Part shown: one piece after another, positions 14,369 through 23,224 of the stretch
Layout: every line of letters begins with the position of its first letter
How positions within the stretch are numbered: position 1 is the first letter of the stretch
Assembly (NCBI RefSeq): GCF_026341855.1
Contig: NZ_JAPENW010000001.1
Location: 1,178,001 to 1,242,000 of the forward strand
DNA: 64,000 nt
Direction of reading: 5' to 3'
DNA from: Streptomyces sp. NBC_00568
GTDB lineage: Bacteria > Actinomycetota > Actinomycetes > Streptomycetales > Streptomycetaceae
Made by a program: the position numbers and the translations under genes
Notes under the pieces: model-generated
The model's input: the letters and a program-made list of their open reading frames with translations, nothing else
What the model was told of the DNA's origin: nothing
The model's database searches: none

Positions 14369-17337
14369 TGAGAGCCCCCCAGTCCCGGCGGGCCCTGCGG
14401 CTCGCCTCCGCCCTGGTCGCGGCGGGCCTGTGCCTGAGCGCGAGCCCGCAGGCCCTGGCCGCCGACGACAGCGGCTCGGCCATGAAGCTGACCAGCGCCG
14501 AGGCCGAGACGCTGGCCGCCCACGTCGGCCTCGACCCGTACGCCGACGCCACCGGCACGAGCACGGTCAGCCCGAAGTCCGCCGACGCCCCGAAGCCCGC
14601 CGACGACGGCACGGACACCGGCTCCGGCTCCGGCACGGACACCGGCAGCAGCTCCCAGCTCGACGGCGCCTCCGCCGACGTCGACCCGACCACCAAGGTC
14701 ACGCTCACCGGTGCCTCCACGCTGGAAGGCGTGCGCGGTATGGGCGCCACCGTGCCCGTCGGCAAGAACGGCGACTACTTCACCTTCAACAGCATGGGCT
14801 ATGTGCAGCGGCACACGGCCGAGGGCAGTGAGGTGTGGGCGCGCACCAGCAGCTCCTTCTACACGGACTGGCAGGTCAAGCCGACCCAGGTCTGGCGGGC
14901 CGAGCCGTACCCGGCGCAGATCCTGATGGGCTACAACGCGGTCTCGCCGTTCTCCGCCAACTCGGACAACGGCTACTCCACCGGGGACCTGACCGGCGAC
15001 GGCGTCCCGGACGTGGTCTTCTCGGCGCAGGTCGGCACGACGCCGTACCCGCGTCCGTTCACCTCGCCGGGCTCGTCGCTGACCACGGGCACGTTCGTCA
15101 CCGTCCTCGACGGCAAGACCGGCAGGACGGTGTGGTCGAAGCTGTACAACCGCGCCTCCATGGTGAAAATCGTCGACGGCACCCTGCTGGTCGCCGACGC
15201 GCCGCGCATGAGCGGCGACTCCAAGGTCCCGGCCGCCGCCACGATGACCCTGACCGGCATCCGCTTCTCCTCCGCGGACGGCGTGCTGACCCCGGCGCAG
15301 ACCTGGACGTACGACACCGGGGAGGCCCGCAAGGGCAACTGGGGCGACATCCAGGACCTGGGCAAGGGCAAGGTCGCCATCAACTGGAACCTGGCCAAGG
15401 CCACCGGTGTCGACGCGCGCGGCCGCACCCTCGTGCTCGACACGGCGGACGGCTCGGTGGACTGGCAGACCGACAGCGTGCTCTACGGCCGTCAGCTGCG
15501 CCTGGACGCGGGCCGCGAGCGGATCGTCGCGCTGGAGCAGCAGGACGCGACGGACGCCGTGCGCTACGAGGTCGCCTCCTACGATCTGAAAACCGGTCAC
15601 CGCGCCACGCTGGAGACCCGGGACAACGTCCTGCCCACCGCGCTGACGGTCGGTGACCTGACCGCGAAGGACGGCGCCGAGTACGCGGTCGCGGAGTCCT
15701 CGCTCGACGAGGGCTACTGGGTCAACGCCAGCACCGTGCGCGTGCTCGACGGCACCGACCCGGACACCCTTCTGTGGTCGAGCACGGTCAAGCGTGACGC
15801 CGACAACGGCAAGGACGCGGCGAGCGTCTGGCGGCTGCAGGTGGCCGACGGCAAGCTGGTCACCTCCGCCCAGGACGACCGCGAGATCAACGGGGCGAAC
15901 AACCCCGGCGGCGGACGGTACGCGTCTCTGACGGTCTACTCCGCCAAGGGCGACATCAAGTGGCAGCAGAAGGGCGTCGCCGCCGCCCCGATGTACCAGG
16001 ACGTCTTCAGCGACGACCGGGGCACACACGTGCGGGTCGTCGACCAGGCGGAGAACATCCGCACGTTCAAGCTCGGCAGCGGCAAGGCCGAGGACGTGAC
16101 GCCGCTGATGGGCGACATCGCGTACGCCCGGGCCGCCGACCTGGACAAGGACGGCAGGAACGACGTCGTCATGGCCGGCTCGTCCGACGGCGTGTGGGCC
16201 TACTCGGGTCCGTCGCTGGTGGGCGGCAAGCCCGAGAAGCTGTGGCAGGCCACCGTGCCCGGCTCGGTGCACGACATCGAGACCGGTGACGTCGACGGCG
16301 ACGGCAGGCCGGAGATCGTCGTCGCGGCCGACACCGCCGTGGTCGTCCTCGACGGCAGGACGGGCAGGACCCTCGCCACCATCGAGGGCGGCGCGGGCCA
16401 GTACGTGCGCTCCGCGAAGCTGGCCGACCTGAACGGGGACGGCGAGCTGGACATCCTCGTCCCGACCGACGCCCTGCGCGCCTACTACGGCGACGGCCAC
16501 GCGCTGTGGACGTACAGCGCGCCCAAGAGCGCCGGCGACGTGCGCTTCACCGACCCGTCCGTGAACGACGGCAAGGTCTACGCGGCCTACGCCAGTCTCG
16601 ACGCGTACCAGCGGACCGACGCCGTGACCGACGCCGTCGCGCTCGGCGCCAGGAACGGCAAGGTCCGCTGGGACGTCGCGCCGAAGGCACCGGCGGAGGC
16701 GGTCGGCGGCGTCCGCACCGCCACCCCGAACGACGGCGTCCTCGCGTCCGAGGACATCCCGTACGCGGACGGACACGCGGTCGTCTACCAGTGGAACGTC
16801 ACCGCCCCGCTCGAGATCAACGGCGCCGAATCCCTCAGCCCGCGGAACTACTTCGAGATCCGCGACGGCCGCACCGGTGAGGTGCTGCACTCCGGCTACG
16901 CGGGCGGCCTGTGGACGCACTTCAGCTACTTCGCCGACAAGGGTGTGCTGTACGAGGGAGGCACGGCGTCGTTCCGGCGGTACGAGGCCGACGGCGTGGA
17001 CTCCAAGGCCGGGGTGCTGCCGCAGTCCTACGGCGGCGGCTTCCTGACCGGTCCCGGCGGCCGCAAGCTGCTGGTCGCCGGTGTCGAGGGCGGCCTCTAC
17101 CTGTGGGACCCGAGCATCTTCGAGTCCGCCGACACCTGGGCGAACGGCGTCGGCAGCGCGACCCTCATGGGCGCGCGCGACTACCTGGCCGCCGACCTGG
17201 ACGGCGACGGGGTCGACGAGGCGCTCTCGCTCACGGGCGACTACAACGGCGTCGACCGGATGGCCGAGGAGTTCGGCGGCCGCTACTACCTGCCGAACAA
17301 CGCCATCCACCAGGTCACCACGTACAAGCTCTCCTGA
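14368..17337 (+). CDS. Secreted FG-GAP/VCBS-repeat beta-propeller protein
   Basis: 989 residues from the ATG at 14368, whose A is also the last base of the protease stop codon; GGGAG lies just upstream. The signal peptide is RALRLASALVAAGLCLSASP followed by QALAADD. The body has repeated calcium-loop motifs of the FG-GAP type: DLTGDGVPDVVF, DLDKDGRNDVVM, DVDGDGRPEIVV, DLNGDGELDILV and DLDGDGVDEAL, consistent with a beta-propeller. No catalytic signature is seen. Tight coupling to the subtilase suggests it is a partner or substrate outside the cell. A strong terminator follows. Confidence 0.88.
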   Translation: MRAPQSRRALRLASALVAAGLCLSASPQALAADDSGSAMKLTSAEAETLAAHVGLDPYADATGTSTVSPKSADAPKPADDGTDTGSGSGTDTGSSSQLDGASADVDPTTKVTLTGASTLEGVRGMGATVPVGKNGDYFTFNSMGYVQRHTAEGSEVWARTSSSFYTDWQVKPTQVWRAEPYPAQILMGYNAVSPFSANSDNGYSTGDLTGDGVPDVVFSAQVGTTPYPRPFTSPGSSLTTGTFVTVLDGKTGRTVWSKLYNRASMVKIVDGTLLVADAPRMSGDSKVPAAATMTLTGIRFSSADGVLTPAQTWTYDTGEARKGNWGDIQDLGKGKVAINWNLAKATGVDARGRTLVLDTADGSVDWQTDSVLYGRQLRLDAGRERIVALEQQDATDAVRYEVASYDLKTGHRATLETRDNVLPTALTVGDLTAKDGAEYAVAESSLDEGYWVNASTVRVLDGTDPDTLLWSSTVKRDADNGKDAASVWRLQVADGKLVTSAQDDREINGANNPGGGRYASLTVYSAKGDIKWQQKGVAAAPMYQDVFSDDRGTHVRVVDQAENIRTFKLGSGKAEDVTPLMGDIAYARAADLDKDGRNDVVMAGSSDGVWAYSGPSLVGGKPEKLWQATVPGSVHDIETGDVDGDGRPEIVVAADTAVVVLDGRTGRTLATIEGGAGQYVRSAKLADLNGDGELDILVPTDALRAYYGDGHALWTYSAPKSAGDVRFTDPSVNDGKVYAAYASLDAYQRTDAVTDAVALGARNGKVRWDVAPKAPAEAVGGVRTATPNDGVLASEDIPYADGHAVVYQWNVTAPLEINGAESLSPRNYFEIRDGRTGEVLHSGYAGGLWTHFSYFADKGVLYEGGTASFRRYEADGVDSKAGVLPQSYGGGFLTGPGGRKLLVAGVEGGLYLWDPSIFESADTWANGVGSATLMGARDYLAADLDGDGVDEALSLTGDYNGVDRMAEEFGGRYYLPNNAIHQVTTYKLS

Positions 17338-17395
17338 GGTCGTACGGAACCTGCTTGACCTGACCTGAGCCTGACCGGACCTGAACCTGCCGGAT

Positions 17396-17422
17396 CGGTT
17401 CGGTTCGGCTCGGTTCGGCTCG
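17396..17422. repeat. Short tandem repeat upstream of terminator
   Basis: The five-base motif CGGTT/CGGCT is repeated five times between the FG-GAP gene and its terminator. It is preceded by a similar run of CCTGA-type repeats at 17355-17390. Confidence 0.6.
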
Positions 17423-17423
17423 A

Positions 17424-17460
17424 CCGAGGACCCCCCGGGACACGCCCGGGGGGGCCTCGG
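17424..17460 (+). terminator. Rho-independent-type hairpin after the subtilase/FG-GAP operon
   Basis: CCGAGG (17424-17429) pairs with CCTCGG (17455-17460), and CCCCCCGGG (17431-17439) pairs with CCCGGGGGG (17445-17453), giving 15 base pairs with one internal A/G mismatch and a five-base loop. There is no U-run, as is common in Streptomyces. Confidence 0.85.
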
Positions 17461-17485
17461 CACGCTCGGCTACAGTGGCGCCCTG

Positions 17486-20400
17486 ATGAGTCCGCAGCAG
17501 CCGCCCCACCGCACGACCCCGTCCGCCCCCCTGCTCCGGCTGCACCTTTTCAACGGTTTTCGGGCCACCCGGGACGGCGGCCCCGCACTCGCCGAACGGT
17601 GGCCCCGGCCCAGCGCCCGGGCCCTGGTCAAACTCCTCGCCGTGTCGCCCGCGCACCGTCTGCACCGCGAACAGGCGATGAGCGTCTGCTGGCCCGACGC
17701 CGATCCGCAGGCCGCCGCGGGCAGTCTGCGGGTCGCCCTGCACGCCGCGCGCCACGCCCTCGAACCCGAACTCGCCCCGCGTGCCTCCTCCTCGTACCTC
17801 ATCTCCGACGGAGGGCTCCTCCGCTTCGACCCCGCGACCGTGTGGATCGACGCCGACGAGGCCGAGACGTCGGCCCGCGCGGCCCTCGCCGACGGCGGGA
17901 TCGACGAACTGACCGGAGCCCTCGAACGGTTCACCGGTGAGATGCTCCCGGAGGACCGCTACGCGCGCTGGGCCGACGACCGGCGCGCCCGGCTCACGCT
18001 GCTGCGCGAACAACTGCTGCTCCGGCTCGCCGGCGAGCACCTGGAACGGGGTGCCCCGGCCGACGCGGCCGCCTTCGCCGAGCAGGTCCTCGCGGCCAGC
18101 CCAGCCGAGGAGATGGCCCACCGCTTCCTCATCGACGCCTGGCTGCGCCAGGGGCTGCGCCGGCGAGCCGTGCACCAGTACCACGTGTGCCGCGACACGC
18201 TCGACACCGAACTCGGCGTGCGGCCGGGGCCGGAGACGGAGCGGCTGCACCGGCTCGCGCTGGCCGCGGCCCCCGCCCCCGTCCCCGCCACGCCCCTGCT
18301 CCCGGCCCCGCTGCGGACCGGCCGCGGCGCGCCCGTGCTGCGGGGCCGCGACGCCGTGCTCGAACGGCTCCTCTCGGCGGACGGCCCGCCGGTCACGCTC
18401 CTCACCGGCGAGGCGGGCGTGGGCAAGACCCGGCTGGTCGGCGAGGTGGCACGGCGGGCCACCTCGGCCGGTACCGCCGTGCTGTGGGGCGGCGGCCGGG
18501 ACGCGGAGGGACACACACCGTACGGGGCCTTCGCGGAGGCGCTGGAGGGATGGCTCGCCGAGCACAGTGCGGCCGAGCGCGCCCGGGTCGGCGCCGAATA
18601 TCCCGAACTGGCCTCGTTCCTGCCGTCGCTGGGGCAGGTGGGAGCGACCGGCGAGCGCAGTCCCGAGGAGGAGCGGGACCGGCTGTTCCGGGCGAGCGCG
18701 GCGCTGCTCGGCGACCTGGCCGCGGTGCGCCCGGTGCTGGTGGTCCTCGACGATCTGCACGCCGCCGACGCGGGCTCCTACCAACTGCTCAGCCATCTGG
18801 CCCGACGGGCCGCGGAGCGGGGGACGGCGCTGCGATTCCTGGCGACGTACCGGGAGGAAGAACTCCCCGACGGCGATACGCGCCGGTCGGTCATGGCATC
18901 ACTGCTGCGCCAACACCTTGCCGTACGGCAGGAGTTGGGTCGGCTCGACAAAGAGGCGTGCCTGGCGGTGGTGCGCGACGCGGCCGCGGACGCGCCGGGC
19001 GACCACCGGATCCATCGCGTGTGGGAACTCTCCCTCGGCAACCCGCTGTTCGCCCTCGAACTCGCTCGCGGCCCGGCCGACGGCGCCGCGGGCGACCACG
19101 CCCCCGAGGGCGTACGGGAACTCGTGGCCGATCGGCTCGTACGGCTCGCCCCGGACGCACGCCGCATCGTCGAGGCGCTCTCCGTGGCCGGGGGCGACGC
19201 CGCGCTGTCCGAGCTGCTCGACGTCGCCGAACACGGCCTGCACCCACCGGTGTCCGGCGCCGCGGCGGCCGATGCCCTGGAGCAGGCCATCGCGGCCTCG
19301 CTCGTCGAGGAACGGCACGTCGTGGTGGCCGGGCGGCCCGAGGAAGGGGTGGCCTTCCGGCATCCGCTGGTCCGGCTGACCTGCTACGAACAGCTGGCCG
19401 TGGTCCGCCGCAGACAGCTGCACGCCGCGTTCGCCCAGGCGGTGCGGCGGCGCCGGCCCGATGCCGTCGACGCGCTCGCCTCCCATTTCGCGCGCGCCGA
19501 TGACCCGCGCGCGGCCGAGTACCTGCGCCGGGCGGCCGAACGGGCCGCGGCCCTGTACGCCAACGACACCGCCGACCGCTACTACCGGGACCTGGTGGCC
19601 CGGCTGGACGTCGACGCGGCCCGCGCCCGGCTCGCGCACGCCCATGTCCTGCGGAGAATGGGCCACTTCGAGCAGGCGGCCGACGCTCTGCGGCTCGCCC
19701 TGGCCGAGTTCGAGCGGCGCGGCGACCACGACGACGCGGTCCTCGCCGCGGCGCTGCTCGCCGAGACCCTCGTCAAGACAAGCGTCCCGGGATCCGGCCG
19801 CCGAGCGCTGCGGGAACACCCGGTGACCGCGGAGACCTCACCGGAACCGGCCGCCGTCCACTTCCTCGCCCTGTCCCTCATCCGCTGCGTCCAAGGACGC
19901 TACGCGGCCGGCGCCGAGGCCGCCCGGCACGCCCTGACCGCCGCACGGAACGTGCCGGGCCTGCGGGGGCAGGGGCTCGCGGCGCGCGCCTTCGCCCTCC
20001 GGGCCACCAACCTCGGACTCGCCGGCCGCTTCGACCAGGCACGCGAAGCCGGCGACCAGGCTCTGGCACCGGCCGAGGCGTACGGGGATCCGACGCTGCT
20101 CGGCTCGGTCCTGTCGACGCTGCGCGAGAACGCGCGGCGGGCCGGCCGGTTGGGCGAGGCCGTCGAGATCGGGACCCGCGCGCTCGGCCTCGCCGAACGG
20201 TCCGGTGATCCGACGGCCGCCGCGTTCGAGCGGGGGAACCTCGCCGAACTGCGGCTGCTGCTCGAAGAGCCCGAGCCTGCCCGCGCCCTCGCCGAACAAG
20301 CCGTGTCGGGCGCGGAGGCGTACGACGCCTGGTGCCTTCCGTACGCCCTCACGACCCTGGCGCGCGTGCGGGTGTTCCTGGACGAGACGGCGGAGGCCGT

Positions 20401-20824
20401 GGCCCTCCTGGACCGCGCCGAAGCGGTCGCCACCGCGCTCGGGGACCGGCAGGCCGAGCACGAGGTACGCACGGCCCGTGCCGAACTCGCGCTGCACGCC
20501 CGCCGTCCGGACGAGGCGCTGAACGCCCTGGACGGACATACCGACGACGCGCCCGTGCTGGTGGCCTGGGCGGAACTCCTGTCGGGGCGGGCCGAGGCCG
20601 CGCTGCGGATCGCCGGCACCGAGGTGGCCCGGACCCAGCGCACCGGGGAACGGCTCGCCGAGGTGGAGGCGCGGATCGCCCTCGGGACGTCCCTGTCCCG
20701 GCTCGCGCGAACCCGGGAGGGCGTGGAGGAACTGAAGCGGGCCGAGTCACTGGCCGGGGTGCTGCCGTATCCGGCCGGGGCCCGCCGGGCGGCACGGGCA
20801 CGGGCTCTGCTGCGCGAGGCGTAG
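17486..20824 (+). CDS. SARP-like regulator: DNA-binding/BTAD domain, AAA ATPase and TPR repeats
   Basis: 1112 residues. Residues about 15-100 form an OmpR-type winged helix (LRLHLFNGFRATRDGG, then LVKLLAVSPAHRLHREQAMSVCWPD), followed by a bacterial transcriptional activation domain to about 255 ending CRDTLDTELGVRPGPETERLHRL. The NB-ARC/AAA part has Walker A TGEAGVGKTRLVGEVA near 310 and Walker B LVVLDDLHAADAG near 415. The C-terminal 500 residues are Ala/Leu/Arg-rich helical TPR repeats. Large SARPs of this architecture activate antibiotic or developmental genes. No biosynthetic cluster is adjacent, so the target is unknown. Confidence 0.88.
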   Translation: MSPQQPPHRTTPSAPLLRLHLFNGFRATRDGGPALAERWPRPSARALVKLLAVSPAHRLHREQAMSVCWPDADPQAAAGSLRVALHAARHALEPELAPRASSSYLISDGGLLRFDPATVWIDADEAETSARAALADGGIDELTGALERFTGEMLPEDRYARWADDRRARLTLLREQLLLRLAGEHLERGAPADAAAFAEQVLAASPAEEMAHRFLIDAWLRQGLRRRAVHQYHVCRDTLDTELGVRPGPETERLHRLALAAAPAPVPATPLLPAPLRTGRGAPVLRGRDAVLERLLSADGPPVTLLTGEAGVGKTRLVGEVARRATSAGTAVLWGGGRDAEGHTPYGAFAEALEGWLAEHSAAERARVGAEYPELASFLPSLGQVGATGERSPEEERDRLFRASAALLGDLAAVRPVLVVLDDLHAADAGSYQLLSHLARRAAERGTALRFLATYREEELPDGDTRRSVMASLLRQHLAVRQELGRLDKEACLAVVRDAAADAPGDHRIHRVWELSLGNPLFALELARGPADGAAGDHAPEGVRELVADRLVRLAPDARRIVEALSVAGGDAALSELLDVAEHGLHPPVSGAAAADALEQAIAASLVEERHVVVAGRPEEGVAFRHPLVRLTCYEQLAVVRRRQLHAAFAQAVRRRRPDAVDALASHFARADDPRAAEYLRRAAERAAALYANDTADRYYRDLVARLDVDAARARLAHAHVLRRMGHFEQAADALRLALAEFERRGDHDDAVLAAALLAETLVKTSVPGSGRRALREHPVTAETSPEPAAVHFLALSLIRCVQGRYAAGAEAARHALTAARNVPGLRGQGLAARAFALRATNLGLAGRFDQAREAGDQALAPAEAYGDPTLLGSVLSTLRENARRAGRLGEAVEIGTRALGLAERSGDPTAAAFERGNLAELRLLLEEPEPARALAEQAVSGAEAYDAWCLPYALTTLARVRVFLDETAEAVALLDRAEAVATALGDRQAEHEVRTARAELALHARRPDEALNALDGHTDDAPVLVAWAELLSGRAEAALRIAGTEVARTQRTGERLAEVEARIALGTSLSRLARTREGVEELKRAESLAGVLPYPAGARRAARARALLREA

Positions 20825-21167
20825 CAGTCCGCTCCGAGGCACGGACGCGGTGGCAGCCGTCGAGTGAGAGCCCCTGAGCCGACGCGACACGCGAACCGGG
20901 CCCGACACCTTCACAGCCACGGCCGCATGGCCCGCCGCCGACCCGTTCCACGTCAGCCGTCTGGGCCCGCACGACCCGCTCCCGCTCAGCGAGACTGCGC
21001 GCCAGGCAGCCCTGGCCGGGTCCTGATCAGCGCCCGGCAGCGACCGGCAGCGACCGGGAGATCTTCTCCGGCCTCGTGACTCCGGACGCCGTTTCCGCCG
21101 CCATGCCGACCGCGCCTGACATCTGCCCCGCCGCTCCTGCCGCGGGCCCGCGCCACCCCGGACGGGG
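20825..21167. other. Intergenic region with a possible gene remnant
   Basis: These 343 bases between the SARP-like gene and the convergent LysR gene hold no intact gene. A plus-strand frame ending at the TGA at 21024-21026 reads ADPFHVSRLGPHDPLPLSE near its end, which looks protein-like, but it has no start codon or upstream continuation I can support. It may be the tail of a decayed gene. Confidence 0.3.
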
Positions 21168-22088
21168 TCAGGCCGCCCCGGGTCCATCGGGCGGGTCGGC
21201 GGTGGTGGCCGCGTCCCGCAGCGCGTCCAGCAGACCGCGCAGGGCGGGCTGTTGGAAGGCGATCTCCCGTGCGGCCGCCCAGATCACCCGGACCGGCTCG
21301 GGGTTGCGGACCGGGCGCACGACGACGCCGGGGTGCCGGTTGCGCAGCCCCAGCCGCGGCATCAGGCCGACACCGAGGCCGGCCGCGACAAAGCCCTGAG
21401 CGGTGGCGTAGTCCTCGCTCTGGATGACGAAGTCGGGGCTGAAGCCGGCCGCCGCACAGGAGTCGATCACCGGTTCCAGGCAGGGCCCGGGCGGCTCGCT
21501 GCCGACCCACTGCTCGCCGGACAGCGCGCTCAGGTCGATGGTCTCCTCGCCGGCGAGCGGATGACCGAGAGGCAGCACGGCGGCATAGGGGTCGTCGAGG
21601 AGGTGGACGAGCCGGAAGCCGTCGCCGACGCGGTCGCTCGCCTGGACGACCACGGCCAGGTCGGCCCGGCCCCGTGCCACTTCCTGGAACGGGTCCTCCG
21701 GGTCGGTGAGTTGAAGGTCGACGCGGACGCCGGGGTGCTCGGCGCGCAGCCGGGCCAGGGCGGGGGCCACCAACGTGGACCCCGCTGTGGCGAAGTAGCG
21801 GACCGCCAAGCGTCCGGTGCGTCCGGCGCGGAGGTCGGCGAGGGCGGTCTCCGCCTGGGCGACCGCCGAGCCGATCAGGGCCGCGTGCTCGGTGAGCAGC
21901 AGGCCGGCGGCGGTGGGCCGCACCCCGCGGCCCACCCGTTCGAGCAGCGCCGTGCCGGCCTGCTTCTCCAGCGCCGCCACCTGCTGACTGACGGCGGACG
22001 GCGTGTAGCCGAGGTGGGCCGCGGCAGCGGTGACCGTGCCGCTGGTGACCACCGCGCGCAGGACCTGCAGTCGCCTCACATCAAGCAT
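21168..22088 (-). CDS. LysR family transcriptional regulator
   Basis: 306 residues beginning MLDVRRLQVLRAVVTSGTVT, with the winged-helix AAAHLGYTPSAVSQQVAALEKQAGTALLER at 18-50 and a type 2 periplasmic-binding-like effector domain from about 90. It is divergent from an EamA-family exporter gene with 161 bases between them, a layout in which LysR proteins usually control the neighbour. A perfect dyad lies in that gap. The inducer is unknown; small metabolites or amino acids are typical for such exporters. Confidence 0.92.
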   Translation of the reverse strand: MLDVRRLQVLRAVVTSGTVTAAAAHLGYTPSAVSQQVAALEKQAGTALLERVGRGVRPTAAGLLLTEHAALIGSAVAQAETALADLRAGRTGRLAVRYFATAGSTLVAPALARLRAEHPGVRVDLQLTDPEDPFQEVARGRADLAVVVQASDRVGDGFRLVHLLDDPYAAVLPLGHPLAGEETIDLSALSGEQWVGSEPPGPCLEPVIDSCAAAGFSPDFVIQSEDYATAQGFVAAGLGVGLMPRLGLRNRHPGVVVRPVRNPEPVRVIWAAAREIAFQQPALRGLLDALRDAATTADPPDGPGAA

Positions 22089-22104
22089 GTAGCGCAGCTT
22101 AACA

Positions 22105-22122
22105 GAATGGGTAGAACCATTC
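22105..22122. promoter_or_regulatory. Dyad operator candidate between LysR and EamA genes
   Basis: GAATGG (22105-22110) and CCATTC (22117-22122) form a perfect inverted repeat with a six-base spacer, 17 bases before the LysR start. The size fits a LysR half-site pair that would repress the regulator and control the divergent exporter. Confidence 0.5.
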
Positions 22123-22249
22123 GCTTGTCCTCAAAGCTTGATTGGGGCACCTTCGAAGGACCGGGACCGAGGGAGCCCGCTGGACCGACCGCGGACCGAC
22201 CACGGACCGACCACCGAGCGAAACATCGACCGAATCGAGGAAAGCCATC

Positions 22250-23206
22250 GTGAGCAGCGGTACACGGAGTCTGCGGGGCGGCATGCGGGTGGCCGTGCTC
22301 GCTCTGCTGTGGGGCTCGACCTTCCTCTGGATCGAACTGGCGCTGCGCGGGCTCTCCCCGCTCCAGGTCACGTTCATCCGCTGTGTCCTCGGCGCGCTCG
22401 TCCTCACCGTCGCCTGCTACGCGACGGGCCGGAGCATGCCCCGGGGCGTCACCGTCTGGCGCCACATCGTCGTCGCGGCCTTCTTCTGCAACGCGCTCCC
22501 GTTCGCGCTGTTCAGCCTGGGCCAGCAGACCGTCGACTCGGGTCTCGCCGGAGTCCTGAACTCCACGACCCCGATCTGGTCGATCGCCCTCGGTCTCGCC
22601 CTCGGCTCGGAACGCGGACTCCGCCCCGTCCGTCTGACGGGCCTGCTGCTCGGTTTCGCCGGCACGATCGTCATCTTCGCCCCCTGGCAGACGACCGGGG
22701 CCATCGGCTGGGGCGCCCTCGCCATCCTCGGCGCGGCGGCCAGCTACGCCGTCGCGTTCACGTACATGGGTCGCACCCTGGTCCGTAAGGGCACCCCCAC
22801 CATCTCCCTCTCCGCGGCCCAGCTCGTCGCCGCGAGCGGACTGACCGCCGTCACGATGCCGGTCGGCGGCCTGCAGTCGATCGACCCCAGTGCGACCGTC
22901 GTGGTCGCGGCCGTCGTTCTCAGCGTCTTCTGCACCGCGATCACGTTCCACCTCACCTACCGGATCATCAACGACGAGGGCGCCACCAGCGCGGCGGTGG
23001 TCGGCTACCTGCTGCCGGTGGTCTCCGTCCTCCTCGGCGTGATCGTCCTGGGCGAACACCTCAGCGTCCGGGTGGTGCTGGGCATGGCCGTGGTCCTCCT
23101 GGGCGTGGCGATGACACGGCGGAACGCGGCACCGACCGCACCTGCGGCTCCGGCCGCCGGGAAGTCGGCCGTGGGCCTGCCCTCCCCTGCGAGTCCCCGC
23201 CGCTGA
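22250..23206 (+). CDS. EamA/DMT family transporter
   Basis: 318 residues from the GTG at 22250, which follows GAGGAAAG at a good distance. About ten membrane helices form two EamA repeats: VAVLALLWGSTFLWIELALRGLSPLQVTFIR opens the first, and WGALAILGAAASYAVAFTYMGR opens the second, which ends VVGYLLPVVSVLLGVIVLGEHLS. Members of the drug/metabolite superfamily export amino acids or small metabolites. The gene is divergent from a LysR regulator that probably controls it, and converges on the polyamine-binding protein gene with 18 bases between stops. Confidence 0.9.
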   Translation: MSSGTRSLRGGMRVAVLALLWGSTFLWIELALRGLSPLQVTFIRCVLGALVLTVACYATGRSMPRGVTVWRHIVVAAFFCNALPFALFSLGQQTVDSGLAGVLNSTTPIWSIALGLALGSERGLRPVRLTGLLLGFAGTIVIFAPWQTTGAIGWGALAILGAAASYAVAFTYMGRTLVRKGTPTISLSAAQLVAASGLTAVTMPVGGLQSIDPSATVVVAAVVLSVFCTAITFHLTYRIINDEGATSAAVVGYLLPVVSVLLGVIVLGEHLSVRVVLGMAVVLLGVAMTRRNAAPTAPAAPAAGKSAVGLPSPASPRR

Positions 23207-23224
23207 GGTCAGCGACAGCGCCGA

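Noticed and set aside
14308..17463. 1051-residue minus-strand frame opposite the FG-GAP gene
   Set aside because: It is antisense to a protein with signal peptide and repeated calcium-loop motifs, and it lacks any motif of its own.
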